Assembly (NCBI RefSeq): GCF_000763375.1
Contig: NZ_JPSY01000003.1
Span: forward strand, 62,001-126,000
Reading direction: 5' to 3'
DNA from: Microbacterium profundi
GTDB taxonomy: Bacteria > Actinomycetota > Actinomycetes > Actinomycetales > Microbacteriaceae
DNA: 64,000 nucleotides
Below the pieces are notes generated by a model. The model was given only the letters and a program-made list of their open reading frames with translations, did not search any database and was not told the origin of the DNA. Of the stretch, positions 45,873 through 57,681 are shown one piece after another. Both the position numbers and the translations under genes were made by a program. The first letter of the stretch is position 1. Each line of letters begins with the position of its first letter.

Positions 45873-47450
45873 TCAGGCGCCCAGGCGCAACGCCGCGTCG
45901 GTGACTTCGTCGACCTTCGTGGCGCGGATCGGATGACCGGTGGTGGTCAGGCACTTGCCGGTCTTCAGGTCCCACTTCCAGTCGTGCATGCTGCAGGTGA
46001 GCACGCCCTCGTCATCGACCTTGCCGGTCTTGGTGAGGTCGGCTCGAAGGTGCGGGCAGCGGCGCTGGACGACCCAGTCGCCGACTTCAGCATCCTCGGT
46101 CTGATCTGTCTGCTCGGAGTACCAGTTCTCGACGTACTCGATGCGATCCACTGACAGGCACTTGAGGAACGTCGTGAGGAACTCGTTGAACTTGCCGCTG
46201 CGGCCGACATGGAACTGCATCGACAGGAAGATCGAGTTCGACCAGTCGATCTCGTGATCGCGGATGTTGGTGGAGACCAGATCGGCGGGGATCGTGTACC
46301 AGTAGATGCACTCCTCCCCCGCGTACTCGCGGACCTTGGCCCGCGGGAAGTCGACCACCATGTCCAGATCGCCGATGCGGAACCGCACGCAGCCGCCGAC
46401 GCCGAGGCGGATGGTGCGCGACTTCTTCAGCAGCGGTTCCCACCACGCCTTGAGGGTCGCGAGCATCTCGTCCGGCGCGATGACGCCCGCACGGGAGGCC
46501 TCCTCGTCGCGGATCTCCTGCTGGCGGCTCGCGCGCTGCGACTCGAGGTACTCCCACTTCTCATCGAACACGTGGGCGATCTCGGCATCCGTGTACAACG
46601 TCTGCGTGATCGTCATGTCGGCGTGATCGAGTTCGACGACCGTCCCGGGCACGAAGAGCTGCCCGTCGTACTGCGGCGCCTGCTCCTTCAGATGCGCGAT
46701 GAACTGCTTCTGGTCCGTGAAGATCGAGTCGTCATCGAGTCCGAAGCCGTTGTACTTGAACAGCTCGTCGCGCAGGAACATCGGCGGACCGGCCATCGGG
46801 AACACATGAGGCGCATCGACCTTCTCGATGTAGAACATCGCCCGCTTGTTCTGCGCATCGCGCTTGAGGCGCGCGAAGTTCTGCTTCGCGTCCTGCGGCA
46901 GGTCGTAGACCATGGGCCACCAGATCGCTCCTGAGGTCTGCGTGAAGTACGCATCGGGCTTGCCGAAGCTGAGGAGCTTCTCGAGGTCGAGCGGGTGCGA
47001 ATCGTTCTGGTTGAGCACGGATGCCGTGCCGTCGTCGACGCTGAGCGACGAGTCGCCGATCGGGCCGTCGCTGGGGGCACGCAGCGGCGTGATCATGATC
47101 TTCAGCTCACCGCGTTCGATGACCTCACCTGCCGGCGCATAGGTGATGTTCTCGTACCCGAGCGCGCGGATGTCCTTCTCGAGATCGTCGATCGGATAGT
47201 CAGGCAGCAGCACCTCGATGTCCTTGCGGATGTACCGCTCGAGAAGCGCGGGATCGAAGTGATCGCGATGGCGATGCGAGATGTACAGGAAGTCCGCCTC
47301 GCGTCCCAGCTTCTCCCAGTCGAGACCGCGGTTGTCGGGGAACGGGAACCAGGAGCCGTAGAACGAAGGGCCCATCACCGGGTCGCAGATGATGTTTCCG
47401 CCGACCGTCTCGATGAACATTCCGGCGTGGCCGAGCCCCGTGATCCGCAT
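45873..47450 (-). CDS. metallo-beta-lactamase-fold protein with C-terminal Rieske [2Fe-2S] domain
   Basis: A 525-residue protein. The N-terminal MBL domain opens MRITGLGHAGMFIET and has the metal motif HRHRDH (H59, H61, D63, H64). The middle ~300 residues contain an aromatic-rich region with no motif I recognise. The C-terminal Rieske domain has CPH at 465-467 and CSMH at 486-489 (CxH...CxxH). MBL plus Rieske recalls CMP-sialic acid hydroxylase, but the domain order there is reversed. A Rieske-type oxidation at an MBL metal centre is inferred; substrate and reductase are unknown. The ATG at 47450 has a strong GAAGGAG site and its own promoter. Confidence 0.85.
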   Translation of the reverse strand: MRITGLGHAGMFIETVGGNIICDPVMGPSFYGSWFPFPDNRGLDWEKLGREADFLYISHRHRDHFDPALLERYIRKDIEVLLPDYPIDDLEKDIRALGYENITYAPAGEVIERGELKIMITPLRAPSDGPIGDSSLSVDDGTASVLNQNDSHPLDLEKLLSFGKPDAYFTQTSGAIWWPMVYDLPQDAKQNFARLKRDAQNKRAMFYIEKVDAPHVFPMAGPPMFLRDELFKYNGFGLDDDSIFTDQKQFIAHLKEQAPQYDGQLFVPGTVVELDHADMTITQTLYTDAEIAHVFDEKWEYLESQRASRQQEIRDEEASRAGVIAPDEMLATLKAWWEPLLKKSRTIRLGVGGCVRFRIGDLDMVVDFPRAKVREYAGEECIYWYTIPADLVSTNIRDHEIDWSNSIFLSMQFHVGRSGKFNEFLTTFLKCLSVDRIEYVENWYSEQTDQTEDAEVGDWVVQRRCPHLRADLTKTGKVDDEGVLTCSMHDWKWDLKTGKCLTTTGHPIRATKVDEVTDAALRLGA

Positions 47451-47477
47451 TGCGCTCCTTCTGAGATTGACCTCACG

Positions 47478-47483
47478 ATTGTA
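47478..47483 (-). promoter_or_regulatory. -10 element of the MBL-Rieske gene
   Basis: TACAAT, one mismatch from TATAAT, lies 27 bases before the ATG, leaving a leader of about 20 bases with the GAAGGAG ribosome site. The -35 region is poor. It suggests independent expression from the nas genes. Confidence 0.5.
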
Positions 47484-47543
47484 CCCGGGGGCCACTGAGC
47501 GCGCAGTGCGACCGGGCAGGGCGGGACGATCTCGCTGGTGGGC

Positions 47544-49642
<2,099 letters not shown>

Positions 49643-49646
<4 letters not shown>

Positions 49647-51265
49647 GCCGGTGCGACCTGCGCGGAAGAGGTGAATCGCTCGATGAGTTCGACCAGGCGT
49701 GGCTTGCATCCGCCGCAACCGGTGCCCGCACGAGTGTCGCGTCCCAGGCAGGCCACGGTGTCATTGCCCCTGGCCACAGAGTCCCCGATCGCCTCCACGT
49801 TCACGCCGTTGCACAGGCACACCGTCGTCTCGGGAGCGAACGCGTCTGAACGTGCGATTGCGCTGTCGTCCGCACCGTCCATCCGCAGCAGCAGCGAACG
49901 ATCGGCCGGCAGTTCCCCTCGTCGGTCGTACAGCAGCGTCAGCTCGGCCGCTGTGCGGGGCATCCCGACGCTCGCGAAGGCTTGGAGAACACCGCCGCTG
50001 GTGACCAGCTTGAGATAGCGGCCGTGCTGAGGATCGGCCCACTGCGCGACGTGACGCAGTGGCGCAGAGTCGTCGGGCGGCGATGCATCCCAGATGTCGA
50101 CGTCGACGTCACCCACTGCCGCGACATCCACCCTGTCCGCCTTCAACATGACGACGCAATCCCGCTCCGCCGGTGGCGCCGCGGGAAGAGCAGCACAGGC
50201 GGATTCAGCCACGAGGCGACGGGCGAGCCACTCGGCCTGCCGCCATCCGGGACCGATCAGTCCGGAAGGCGCACCGGGCAGGCGCGTCAGTGCATTCGTC
50301 TCAACCGTGCGCTCCACGACGTGCGCGCAGTCGCCGATCGCGAAGACATCGTCGTCGCTCCAGGAACGCAGCTGTTCGTCGACCACGATCCCTGCCGCCG
50401 TGCGGATACCCGCTGCGGTCGCGAGCTCAGCTCGGGCTCCGACTCCGCACGACAGCACCAGCAGGTCGCCGCGAACGTAGTTGCCGTCTGCCGTGACCAG
50501 CGCGTCGAATGCCGGCTCCCCGTCGTCGCCCGTGCGGAAGCCGACAGATTCGGCACGGCTGTGCGCGTACACCTCGACGCCCGCCTCCCGCAGTGCGCGC
50601 GAGAGCACGATGCCAGCGCCTCGGTCGAGACTGCGGGGCATGGGCGTCGCCCCGTGATGCACCACCGCGACCTCTGCGTCCGCACCGGCCGCCAGCAGAG
50701 CGAACTCCAGCCCGAGCACACCGGCGCCCAGCACGACCAGTCGCGCCCCTTCGCTCACTGCCGCACGAACACGCTCGGCGTCTGCGAGATCTCGCAGCAC
50801 CGTCACCCCGTTCGGAAGCACGGGATCCGCGCCGATGACGCTGGCACCCGATCTGGCCAGCGAGTCGACGTCGAAGGCAGGCCGGTGGATACCGGTCAGC
50901 GTGGGTATGTTGGCGCGCGCGCCGGTCGCGAGCACCAGTCGGTCGTAGGCCACCCGCTCACCGTTCGAGAGCTCTATCTGCTTGATCGTCCTGTCCACGC
51001 TGACTGCCCTGGTGCCGAGGCGCACGTCGACCCCCGCCCGCATGCTCTCCTGCGGATCGTGCAGGGTGATGCCCGCGGCATCCGCTCTGTCGACCGCCAG
51101 TTCGGCGACGAGAACACGGTTGTACGGCGCATCCGACTCAGCCCCGATCACGGTGAGAGCCATCGAACCGGTCTTGACCGCAGGAAGCAGTTCCTCGCAC
51201 AGCCGCGCGCCGACGGGGCCGAACCCGACGATCACGACTCGGAGCGGTGGAGCGCCTTCCGACAC
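49643..51265 (-). CDS. nasB: nitrate reductase electron-transfer subunit (FAD oxidoreductase with BFD-like [2Fe-2S] domain)
   Basis: A 540-residue protein resembling the NADH-dehydrogenase half of NirB. FAD site: RVVIVGFGPVGARLCEELL. NADH site: LVVLGAGVLGLEFALLAAGA. Second FAD contact: DDVFAIGDCAHV. The C-terminal BFD-like domain has CLCNGV and GTGCGGCKPRL, binding one [2Fe-2S]. It likely passes electrons from NAD(P)H to NasA. The siroheme and [4Fe-4S] parts of nitrite reductase are absent, so it is not NirB itself. The start is GTG, two bases after narK. Confidence 0.87.
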
Positions 51266-51267
51266 GT

Positions 51268-52662
51268 TCAGATCCGCCGTCCGTCGAGCGAGGCCCGTGG
51301 CACGGCGTATGCGAGGGCTGTGATGATGAGGAGTACGAGGTAGGCGATGCCGAACCCGACGAACGCGGCCTGGTACCCGCCCGAGGCGAGCTGCGAAGCG
51401 TTCAGCACCTGGGGCACGACGAAGCCGCCGTACGCTCCGATCCCGGCGATGAGTCCGAGTGCTGCTGCGGCACGACGCGCCACCATCGCAGCGTCGCCCT
51501 CTCGTCGCGCGATCGCCCTTGCGGAGAAGACGATGGGGATCATCCGGTACGTCGAGCCGTTCCCCACTCCGGTGGCGGCGAACAGCACCAGGAAGCAGAC
51601 GAGGAAGAGCCAGAACTGCTCGAGCGCGAGCACACCGAGAATGCCGAATGCGCCGACGGCCATCACGGCGAAGGCCGCGATGGTCACCCGGGCGCCGCCG
51701 AAACGGTCGGCCAGACGCCCGCCCAGCGGTCGGAAGACGGAGCCGACGAGCGCGCCGAGGAACGCCAGGGACACGACGGCGGCGCCGACATGCAGACTTG
51801 AGAACTCGGGAAACTCATCCACGATCAGCTTCGGGAAGACGCTGGAGAATCCGATGAACGATCCGAAGGTGCCGATGTACAACAGTGAGAGCAGCCACAG
51901 GTGCGGTTCTCGCAACGCCGCTGCCGATCCCGCGAAATCGGCCTTCGCCGAGGACAGGTTGTCCATGTACCGCCAGGCACCCCAGGCAGCGAACAGGATG
52001 AAGGGCACCCACATCCAACCGGCCAGTGGCAGACCGAGACCGATCCCTGCACCGATCGAGACGACGACCGGCACGAAGAACTGTGCCACCGAAGTGCCGA
52101 GGTTGCCGCCCGCGGCGTTGAGGCCGAGAGCCCAGCCCTTCTCCCGCTGAGGGAAGAAGTACGTGATGTTCGCCATGGAGCTGGCGAAGTTGCCCCCGCC
52201 GAAGCCTGCGAGCCCGGCGATCACCAGCATCAACCAGAACGGCGTCTCAGGGTTGCCGACCGCGACCGCCAGCAATGACGCTGGGATCAGCAGCAGCACA
52301 GCGGAGACGATCGTCCAGTTGCGTCCGCCGAAGCGCGGCACCATGAACGTGTACGGAAAGCGCAGCGTCGCGCCGACGAGGCTCGGCACTGAGAGCAGCC
52401 AGAACGTCTCCGCGCTGGTGAAGGTGAAGCCCGCAGCAGGCAGCAGCACGACGACGACGCTCCACAGCTGCCAGACGATGAAGCCGAGGAACTCCGCGTA
52501 TATCGACCAGCCGAGGTTGCGTCGTGCGATTCGGCGGCCCTCGGTGCGCCAGAACTCGGAGTTCTCGGCGTCGAACCCGTCGACCCACCGTCCCGGCCGG
52601 CGAGTGAGCACGACCGGACGTGCGTGCTGATCCTGTGTTGCTGCGACGGACGAGATGACCAC
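51268..52662 (-). CDS. narK: MFS nitrate/nitrite transporter
   Basis: A 464-residue, 12-helix transporter of the nitrate/nitrite porter family. It has the nitrate signatures LAGFGGGNFASSMANITYFF followed by KGWALGLNAAGGNLG, and the second-half counterpart near GVGNGSTYRMIPIVF. The N-terminal ~45 residues are soluble. The GTG start follows AGGGGG at six bases. It leads the narK-nasB-nasA set, and a GlnR-like box lies 70-120 bases upstream. Confidence 0.93.
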   Translation of the reverse strand: MVISSVAATQDQHARPVVLTRRPGRWVDGFDAENSEFWRTEGRRIARRNLGWSIYAEFLGFIVWQLWSVVVVLLPAAGFTFTSAETFWLLSVPSLVGATLRFPYTFMVPRFGGRNWTIVSAVLLLIPASLLAVAVGNPETPFWLMLVIAGLAGFGGGNFASSMANITYFFPQREKGWALGLNAAGGNLGTSVAQFFVPVVVSIGAGIGLGLPLAGWMWVPFILFAAWGAWRYMDNLSSAKADFAGSAAALREPHLWLLSLLYIGTFGSFIGFSSVFPKLIVDEFPEFSSLHVGAAVVSLAFLGALVGSVFRPLGGRLADRFGGARVTIAAFAVMAVGAFGILGVLALEQFWLFLVCFLVLFAATGVGNGSTYRMIPIVFSARAIARREGDAAMVARRAAAALGLIAGIGAYGGFVVPQVLNASQLASGGYQAAFVGFGIAYLVLLIITALAYAVPRASLDGRRI

Positions 52663-52714
52663 GGCTGACCCCCTGATGCGCGCGGGTCCGAGACTTCCGG
52701 ACGGTACGGCATCG

Positions 52715-52720
52715 ACGATA
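52715..52720 (-). promoter_or_regulatory. candidate -10 of the nitrate operon
   Basis: TATCGT (TAnnnT) lies between the GlnR-like box and narK. No good -35 lies 17 bases upstream, as expected of an activator-dependent promoter. Confidence 0.35.
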
Positions 52721-52730
52721 GGAGGACGCT

Positions 52731-52779
52731 GTTTCGGGAGATCGCGGGATTCGTTTCCGGCGCGTCACTTCTGCGTCAC
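52731..52779 (-). promoter_or_regulatory. GlnR-type nitrogen-control box
   Basis: On the minus strand five 5-mers stand exactly 11 bases apart: GTGAC-n6-GTGAC-n6-GAAAC-n6-CGCGA-n6-GAAAC. The actinobacterial GlnR consensus is gTnAC-n6-GaAAC-n6-GtnAC-n6-GAAAc. The second to fifth 5-mers fit it with only CGCGA off. The box is upstream of narK, a standard GlnR target, so activation under nitrogen limitation is inferred. Confidence 0.65.
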
Positions 52780-52853
52780 CTGCGCGGATGGGCTCCGTGA
52801 GGCGCGTGTCATGTCGTCGTAACACGCGCTGCGCCGGCACCCGCACGCAGCCC

Positions 52854-55800
52854 TCAGCTCTCGAACAGTCCCCTGATGTCGTCGGCGGTGAGCGACTGGG
52901 CGAACATCTCCTCGTCGTCCATGACCGCCGTGAACAGGCGCGCCTTGCGCTCCTGGAGGGCGAGGACCTTCTCCTCGATCGTTCCGGAGGAGATCATCCG
53001 GTACACCATGACCGGGTTCTGCTGACCGATGCGGTGCGTACGGTCCACCGCCTGCGCTTCGGCGGCCGGGTTCCACCATGGATCCAGCAGGAATACGTAA
53101 TCGGCTTCGGTGAGGGTGAGGCCGAATCCGCCCGCCTTCAGGCTGATGAGGAACACGGGCTGCTCGCCTGCGCGGAAGGCGTCGATGACCTGGGGCCGCC
53201 TGGTCGTCGATCCGTCCAGGTACGCATACGCGATGCCGGCGTGATCGAGCCGCGCTGCCGCCTCCTTGAGGAACGAGGTGAACTGGCTGAACACGAGTGC
53301 GCGGTGGCCTTCTGCCTGCAGCTCCTGTACATGCTCGAGAAGTGCATCCAGCTTGCGGGAGCCGATCTTCGCGTCCGCGGGGTCGACGAGTCCGGGTGAC
53401 AGGCTCAGCAGACGGAGCATCGTGAGCGAGCGGAACACGATGAAGCGATTGCGGTCGAGATCCTCCAGCAGACCCAGCACCTTCTGCCGCTCGCGCTGCA
53501 GCACCACGTCGTACAGGGCCCTGTGCGACGGGCTGAGCTCGACGTGCAGCTGCTGCTCCTGCTTCTCTGGAAGGTCTGCGGCCACCAGCTGCTTGGTCCG
53601 GCGCAGCATGAGCGGACGGATGCGGCGGCGGAGCCGTTCCAGGCGCCGCTGCCGGTACTCGCCGCCCTCCTCGTTCTCCGGAACCTTGCCCTTCTCGATG
53701 GGCTGCACGTAGTCCTCGCCGAACTTCCTGGCCGACGCGAACAGGCCGGGAGCCGCGAGCTTCAACAGCGCCCAGAGATCGGTGAGGCTGTTCTCCATCG
53801 GGGTGCCGCTCACGGCGTACACGACATCGGCCTTCAGCGCCGCGACGGCGCGGTGCTGCTTCGTCTTGGGGTTCTTCACGAACTGCGCCTCGTCGAGGAT
53901 GAGGCCGGCCCATCGGGTCTCAGCGAATTCCTTCTCGTCAAGACGCACCAGGGTGTACGAGGTGATGACGAGGTCGGCGCCGTGGGCAGCATCCGTCATC
54001 ACTTCACGTTTGACGCTGCTGCTGTCGATCACGCGCACGCGCAGGCCGGGAGCGAATCGCGCGGCTTCGCTCTGCCAGGAGCCGAGCACGGACGTGGGGG
54101 CGACGACGAGGAACGGCCGCTTCTCCCCCGCCTCCTTCGCGTGCAGCACGAGCGAGAGCAGCTGGATGGTCTTGCCGAGTCCCATGTCGTCGGCGAGGAT
54201 GCCGCCCAGGCGATGCGTCCACAGGAATGCGAGCCAATCGAATCCGGTCCTCTGGTACGGCCGCAGCTCGGCCACGAGCCCCGCGGGCACGGGTGTCGAC
54301 GGCACCTCGGTCGCCTGACGCAGTCCCTCGGCTGTGGCACGCCAGCTCACAGCGGGGAGCGCTTCGTCCGCGAGGTCTTCGAACTCCTGCCACAGATCGG
54401 TCTGGTAGCGGCTGATGCGCGGGCCGGTCTCCCATTCCTGCAGCTCTGAGGCCTCGTCGATCAGCTCACGGAGCCGGTCGAGCGCGGGGTGATTGAGAGA
54501 CAGATAACTGCCGTCGACGAGCAGCAGCTTGCGCCTGCCCTTCGCCATCGCCGTGAACAACGGAGTGAACGGGATGGTGCGCCCGTCGATCTTCACGAGC
54601 ACCCCGAGATCGAACCAGTCGGCGTCGACGGTCTCCACGGTCGAGACGGTGATCTCCGGGATGCCGGTGATCTCCTGGTAGTCCTTGCGCGTGCCGTTCT
54701 CGATGATGCTGACGCCCTGAGCCTGGAAGGCGGGAACGACGTGCGCGACGAACTCGGCGGCGTCGATGTCGTGCAGCGTCGCGGATGCCGTGAAGACCGA
54801 GTCGGAGAGCTGCTGCCAGATCTGCTCGATCTCGCTCTGACGCTCCCGTTCGGCGGGCGCGTCGCGCACGGCATCCGCTGTCGGCGAGAGCGGGAATCTT
54901 CCGTGGCCCTTGTACGTCCATTCGAATGCGTAGTCGATCGTGTCGCCGCTGCGGAACGTCACGACCAGAGTCGGCTGCGGCAACGGCACAGCGGGCAGCT
55001 TCACCGCGCCGACGGTACGGATCGGCGCGCGTCTCGCCAGCGCAGGGTACGCCTCACGCAGGAACGCCGCTTCGTCGGCCTTGGTGACGGTGATCGCGCC
55101 CTGCGCCTTCAGGAGCGTGTGGACGGGGTCGCTGAGCTCGACCTCGGCCAGCGTGAGGGCGATGCGGCTGCCGATCGACTCGGCCGTGTAGATCCCCGAG
55201 TGTCCGATGGCCCGCACGGACGCAGTCGGAACCACCCGCTCGTCGAGGATGACCTCCGCGCCGATGCTGAGCGCGCCGTCGTCGTTCCGCGTGAACTCCG
55301 CCGCGACGGACGCCGCCTCGCCGAGCGCCACGGTCGTGCTCTTCCGTGTCGACACCAGAGGGATGCCGAGTCCGGGTGCCTGGCGAAGATGGCCCCACAG
55401 CAGCGAGGATTCGATCAGATCCATCGAGAGCCAGTCCCCCGCGGTGCCCGACAGCAGGGAGTCGCGTGAGAGGCTCAGCAGGTCGGCGAACCAGCGCACG
55501 CGCTCGCGACCGAACTGAGCAGCCGAGCGGCGCACCGAGTCCCATGACACATCGCCCTGGATCCAGGAACCGGTCGCCGCGCTGCGCATGAGCGGACGGA
55601 TGCCGAGCAGCAGTTCGCCTGTTCCCTTGGCGAGGTCGCGCGGGGTGGCGGGGCGCACCGGTCGCGGCGACCAGTGGTGCGCTCCACCGGCCGCCCGCTG
55701 GCGCAGTTCCACTCCGAGCGCGATGTCCGTCGAGCCGTCGGCAGAGGCGGAGGGAACGAGGGCACGCCAGGCGGCGGGTCTCGGCCGGTCGTCGACGACC

Positions 55801-56108
55801 GCCGGCGACTGCAGGGCATCGTCATTGTTCACGAGGAGCGTCGCGACGATGTGCTTGCAGCCCTGCGCCACCGGGCACGAGCAGAATGCCGATGCCACGG
55901 CGGCGGTCACACCCCTTGCGGAGAAGCGGACCGAGCAGCGGTACGCGTGGCCGGCCGACCCCGCCACGACCGATGTCAGTACTCGCTCGGCATCGTCCCA
56001 CGCGGTGCGTGTCACCATGCCCGAACGCTGATACGACAGACCGCGGCGGTACCCGCCGTCGTCCGTCAGAGCACGGATGACAGCGGGATCGACGTACGGC
56101 GCTGGCAT
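52854..56108 (-). CDS. SNF2-family helicase with SWIM zinc finger
   Basis: A 1084-residue Swi2/Snf2 ATPase of the HepA type. The SWIM finger is at residues 76-86 (CSCPVAQGCKH, CxCxnCxH). A long bacterial SNF2-associated region follows. The motor has Walker A ILADDMGLGKTIQLL near 640, the DEAQ box LILDEAQFVKN near 736, YAVSGTPMENSLTDLWALL, and C-terminal helicase motifs LVFSQFTSFL and DRTHRIGQQNPVMVYR. It likely remodels protein-nucleic-acid complexes. The ATG at 56108 (MPAPYVDPAV) has an AGAGG site. It is next to nusB but appears independent. Confidence 0.92.
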   Translation of the reverse strand: MPAPYVDPAVIRALTDDGGYRRGLSYQRSGMVTRTAWDDAERVLTSVVAGSAGHAYRCSVRFSARGVTAAVASAFCSCPVAQGCKHIVATLLVNNDDALQSPAVVDDRPRPAAWRALVPSASADGSTDIALGVELRQRAAGGAHHWSPRPVRPATPRDLAKGTGELLLGIRPLMRSAATGSWIQGDVSWDSVRRSAAQFGRERVRWFADLLSLSRDSLLSGTAGDWLSMDLIESSLLWGHLRQAPGLGIPLVSTRKSTTVALGEAASVAAEFTRNDDGALSIGAEVILDERVVPTASVRAIGHSGIYTAESIGSRIALTLAEVELSDPVHTLLKAQGAITVTKADEAAFLREAYPALARRAPIRTVGAVKLPAVPLPQPTLVVTFRSGDTIDYAFEWTYKGHGRFPLSPTADAVRDAPAERERQSEIEQIWQQLSDSVFTASATLHDIDAAEFVAHVVPAFQAQGVSIIENGTRKDYQEITGIPEITVSTVETVDADWFDLGVLVKIDGRTIPFTPLFTAMAKGRRKLLLVDGSYLSLNHPALDRLRELIDEASELQEWETGPRISRYQTDLWQEFEDLADEALPAVSWRATAEGLRQATEVPSTPVPAGLVAELRPYQRTGFDWLAFLWTHRLGGILADDMGLGKTIQLLSLVLHAKEAGEKRPFLVVAPTSVLGSWQSEAARFAPGLRVRVIDSSSVKREVMTDAAHGADLVITSYTLVRLDEKEFAETRWAGLILDEAQFVKNPKTKQHRAVAALKADVVYAVSGTPMENSLTDLWALLKLAAPGLFASARKFGEDYVQPIEKGKVPENEEGGEYRQRRLERLRRRIRPLMLRRTKQLVAADLPEKQEQQLHVELSPSHRALYDVVLQRERQKVLGLLEDLDRNRFIVFRSLTMLRLLSLSPGLVDPADAKIGSRKLDALLEHVQELQAEGHRALVFSQFTSFLKEAAARLDHAGIAYAYLDGSTTRRPQVIDAFRAGEQPVFLISLKAGGFGLTLTEADYVFLLDPWWNPAAEAQAVDRTHRIGQQNPVMVYRMISSGTIEEKVLALQERKARLFTAVMDDEEMFAQSLTADDIRGLFES

Positions 56109-56173
56109 ACCGGCATCCTCTCGTCGAGCATCGACGCTGCACTCCCAGGATGCGCGTGCGCGCATCCATCGGG

Positions 56174-56584
56174 TCAGCCGGCTCGGGCCACCCTCGCGAG
56201 TACGCCGTGCACGAATGCGCCGGAGTCGTCGGTCGAGAACTCCTTGGCGAGCTCAACCGCCTCATCGATTGCGACCGCGGTCGGCACCTGCTCGTTGTGC
56301 AGGATCTCCCACACGCCGATGCGCAGCAGGGCGCGGTCGACGGCGGGCATCCGCTCGATCTTCCAGTCACGGCTGTGCGTCACGATGTGCTCGTCGATCT
56401 CGTCGCGGTGATCGACGATGCCGTCGACGATCTCGCGCGCGTACAGCCAGGAGGCCTCGCGAGCGGGTTCGCCGGCGGCGCGCTTGGCTTCTGCGGCGAG
56501 AGCGACAGCGAGGTCGTCTCCACGGACGTCCGAGGAGAAGAGGATGTCGAGTGCGCGCTTGCGCGCCTTCGTCCGAGCGCCCAC
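56174..56584 (-). CDS. nusB: transcription antitermination factor NusB
   Basis: A 136-residue all-helical RNA-binding protein of the rRNA antitermination complex. It starts GARTKARKRALDILFSSD, the arginine-rich RNA-contact helix. RMPAVDRALLRIGVWEIL and VAIDEAVELAKEFSTDDSGAFVHGVLARV are diagnostic. The GTG start is three bases after the efp stop, so the two are co-transcribed. Confidence 0.96.
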   Translation of the reverse strand: MGARTKARKRALDILFSSDVRGDDLAVALAAEAKRAAGEPAREASWLYAREIVDGIVDHRDEIDEHIVTHSRDWKIERMPAVDRALLRIGVWEILHNEQVPTAVAIDEAVELAKEFSTDDSGAFVHGVLARVARAG

Positions 56585-56587
56585 GCC

Positions 56588-57148
56588 TTACTTCTCGCGA
56601 CCGAGGTACTCACCCGTGCGGGTGTCGACCTTGATCTTCGTTCCGGTCTCGATGAACAGCGGCACCTGCATCTCGTACCCGGTCTCCACCGTCGCAGGCT
56701 TCGTGCCTGCCGAGGAACGGTCGCCCTGCAGGCCGGGCTCGGAGTACGTCACCTCGAGCGTGACAGATGCGGGGAGGTCGATGTAGAGCGGATTGCCGTT
56801 GTTCAGGGCGATCGTGACCTGCTGGTTCTCCAGCAGGAAGTTCTTCGCGTCGCCGACCGTGGCCGCACCGACGGTGATCTGGTCGTAGTCGGTCGTGTCC
56901 ATGAACACGAAGCCGTCGCCGTCCGCGTACAGGTAGGTGAAGTCACGGCGATCGACGTTCTCGATCTCGATCTTCGCGCCGGCGTTGTACGTGCGGTCCA
57001 CGGTCTTTCCCGAGACGACGTTCTTCAGCTTGGTGCGCACGAACGCGCCGCCCTTGCCAGGCTTGACGTGCTGGAACTCTATGACGTTCCAGAGCTGTCC
57101 GTCGATGCTGAGGACGACGCCGTTCTTGATGTCTGCGGTGGATGCCAT
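56588..57148 (-). CDS. efp: elongation factor P
   Basis: A 186-residue factor that relieves ribosome stalling at polyproline. Domain I has the loop [17 protein letters not shown], with the Lys/Pro tip that contacts peptidyl-tRNA. The OB domains follow ([26 protein letters not shown] is the EF-P signature region). No modification enzymes are nearby. The 95-base gap before it, after aroQ, may hold a promoter, but none is clear. Confidence 0.97.
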   Translation of the reverse strand: MASTADIKNGVVLSIDGQLWNVIEFQHVKPGKGGAFVRTKLKNVVSGKTVDRTYNAGAKIEIENVDRRDFTYLYADGDGFVFMDTTDYDQITVGAATVGDAKNFLLENQQVTIALNNGNPLYIDLPASVTLEVTYSEPGLQGDRSSAGTKPATVETGYEMQVPLFIETGTKIKVDTRTGEYLGREK

Positions 57149-57243
57149 GCGCTGAGAGTTCCGTTTCCGTTGGTGAGGGGCCGGTCTTCACCGTTTCGGG
57201 TTTCACCCTGTCCGGGTTCGATGAGTGCGGCCGACAGTCGATT

Positions 57244-57681
57244 CTACGGGATGAGCGCCGTGAGCTGACGTACAGCGTTCGCGTAGCCGTCCACGCCCTC
57301 CCCGATCACGCGCACTGCTGCGACATCCTCGAGGTAGGAGAAGTGCCGGAACTCCTCACGCGCGTGCACGTCTGAGACGTGCACCTCGGCGAACGGCAGG
57401 AACACGCCGGTGAGCGCGTCGCGCAGAGCGACGGAGGTGTGCGTGAGCCCGCCGGGATTGATCACGATCGCGGCGCAATCCTCACGGGCCGCGTGGATCG
57501 CGTCGATCAGCACGCCCTCATGGTTGCTCTGGATGCTGCGCACCTCGAACCCCGCCTCTGCCGCGGCATCGCGCGTGATCCGCTCGACGTCCGCGAGGGT
57601 TGCGGAACCGTACACCTCCGGTTCGCGGGTGCCCAGCAGATTGAGGTTCGGTCCGTTGACGAGCAGGATGCGGCGGCTCAT
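57244..57681 (-). CDS. aroQ: type II 3-dehydroquinate dehydratase
   Basis: A 145-residue dodecameric-type dehydratase, third step of the shikimate pathway. It opens [22 protein letters not shown], with the catalytic Arg and Tyr loop. [17 protein letters not shown] supplies the conserved Asn region, and [17 protein letters not shown] the His. The ATG at 57681 overlaps the aroB stop (ATGA). Confidence 0.97.
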   Translation of the reverse strand: MSRRILLVNGPNLNLLGTREPEVYGSATLADVERITRDAAAEAGFEVRSIQSNHEGVLIDAIHAAREDCAAIVINPGGLTHTSVALRDALTGVFLPFAEVHVSDVHAREEFRHFSYLEDVAAVRVIGEGVDGYANAVRQLTALIP

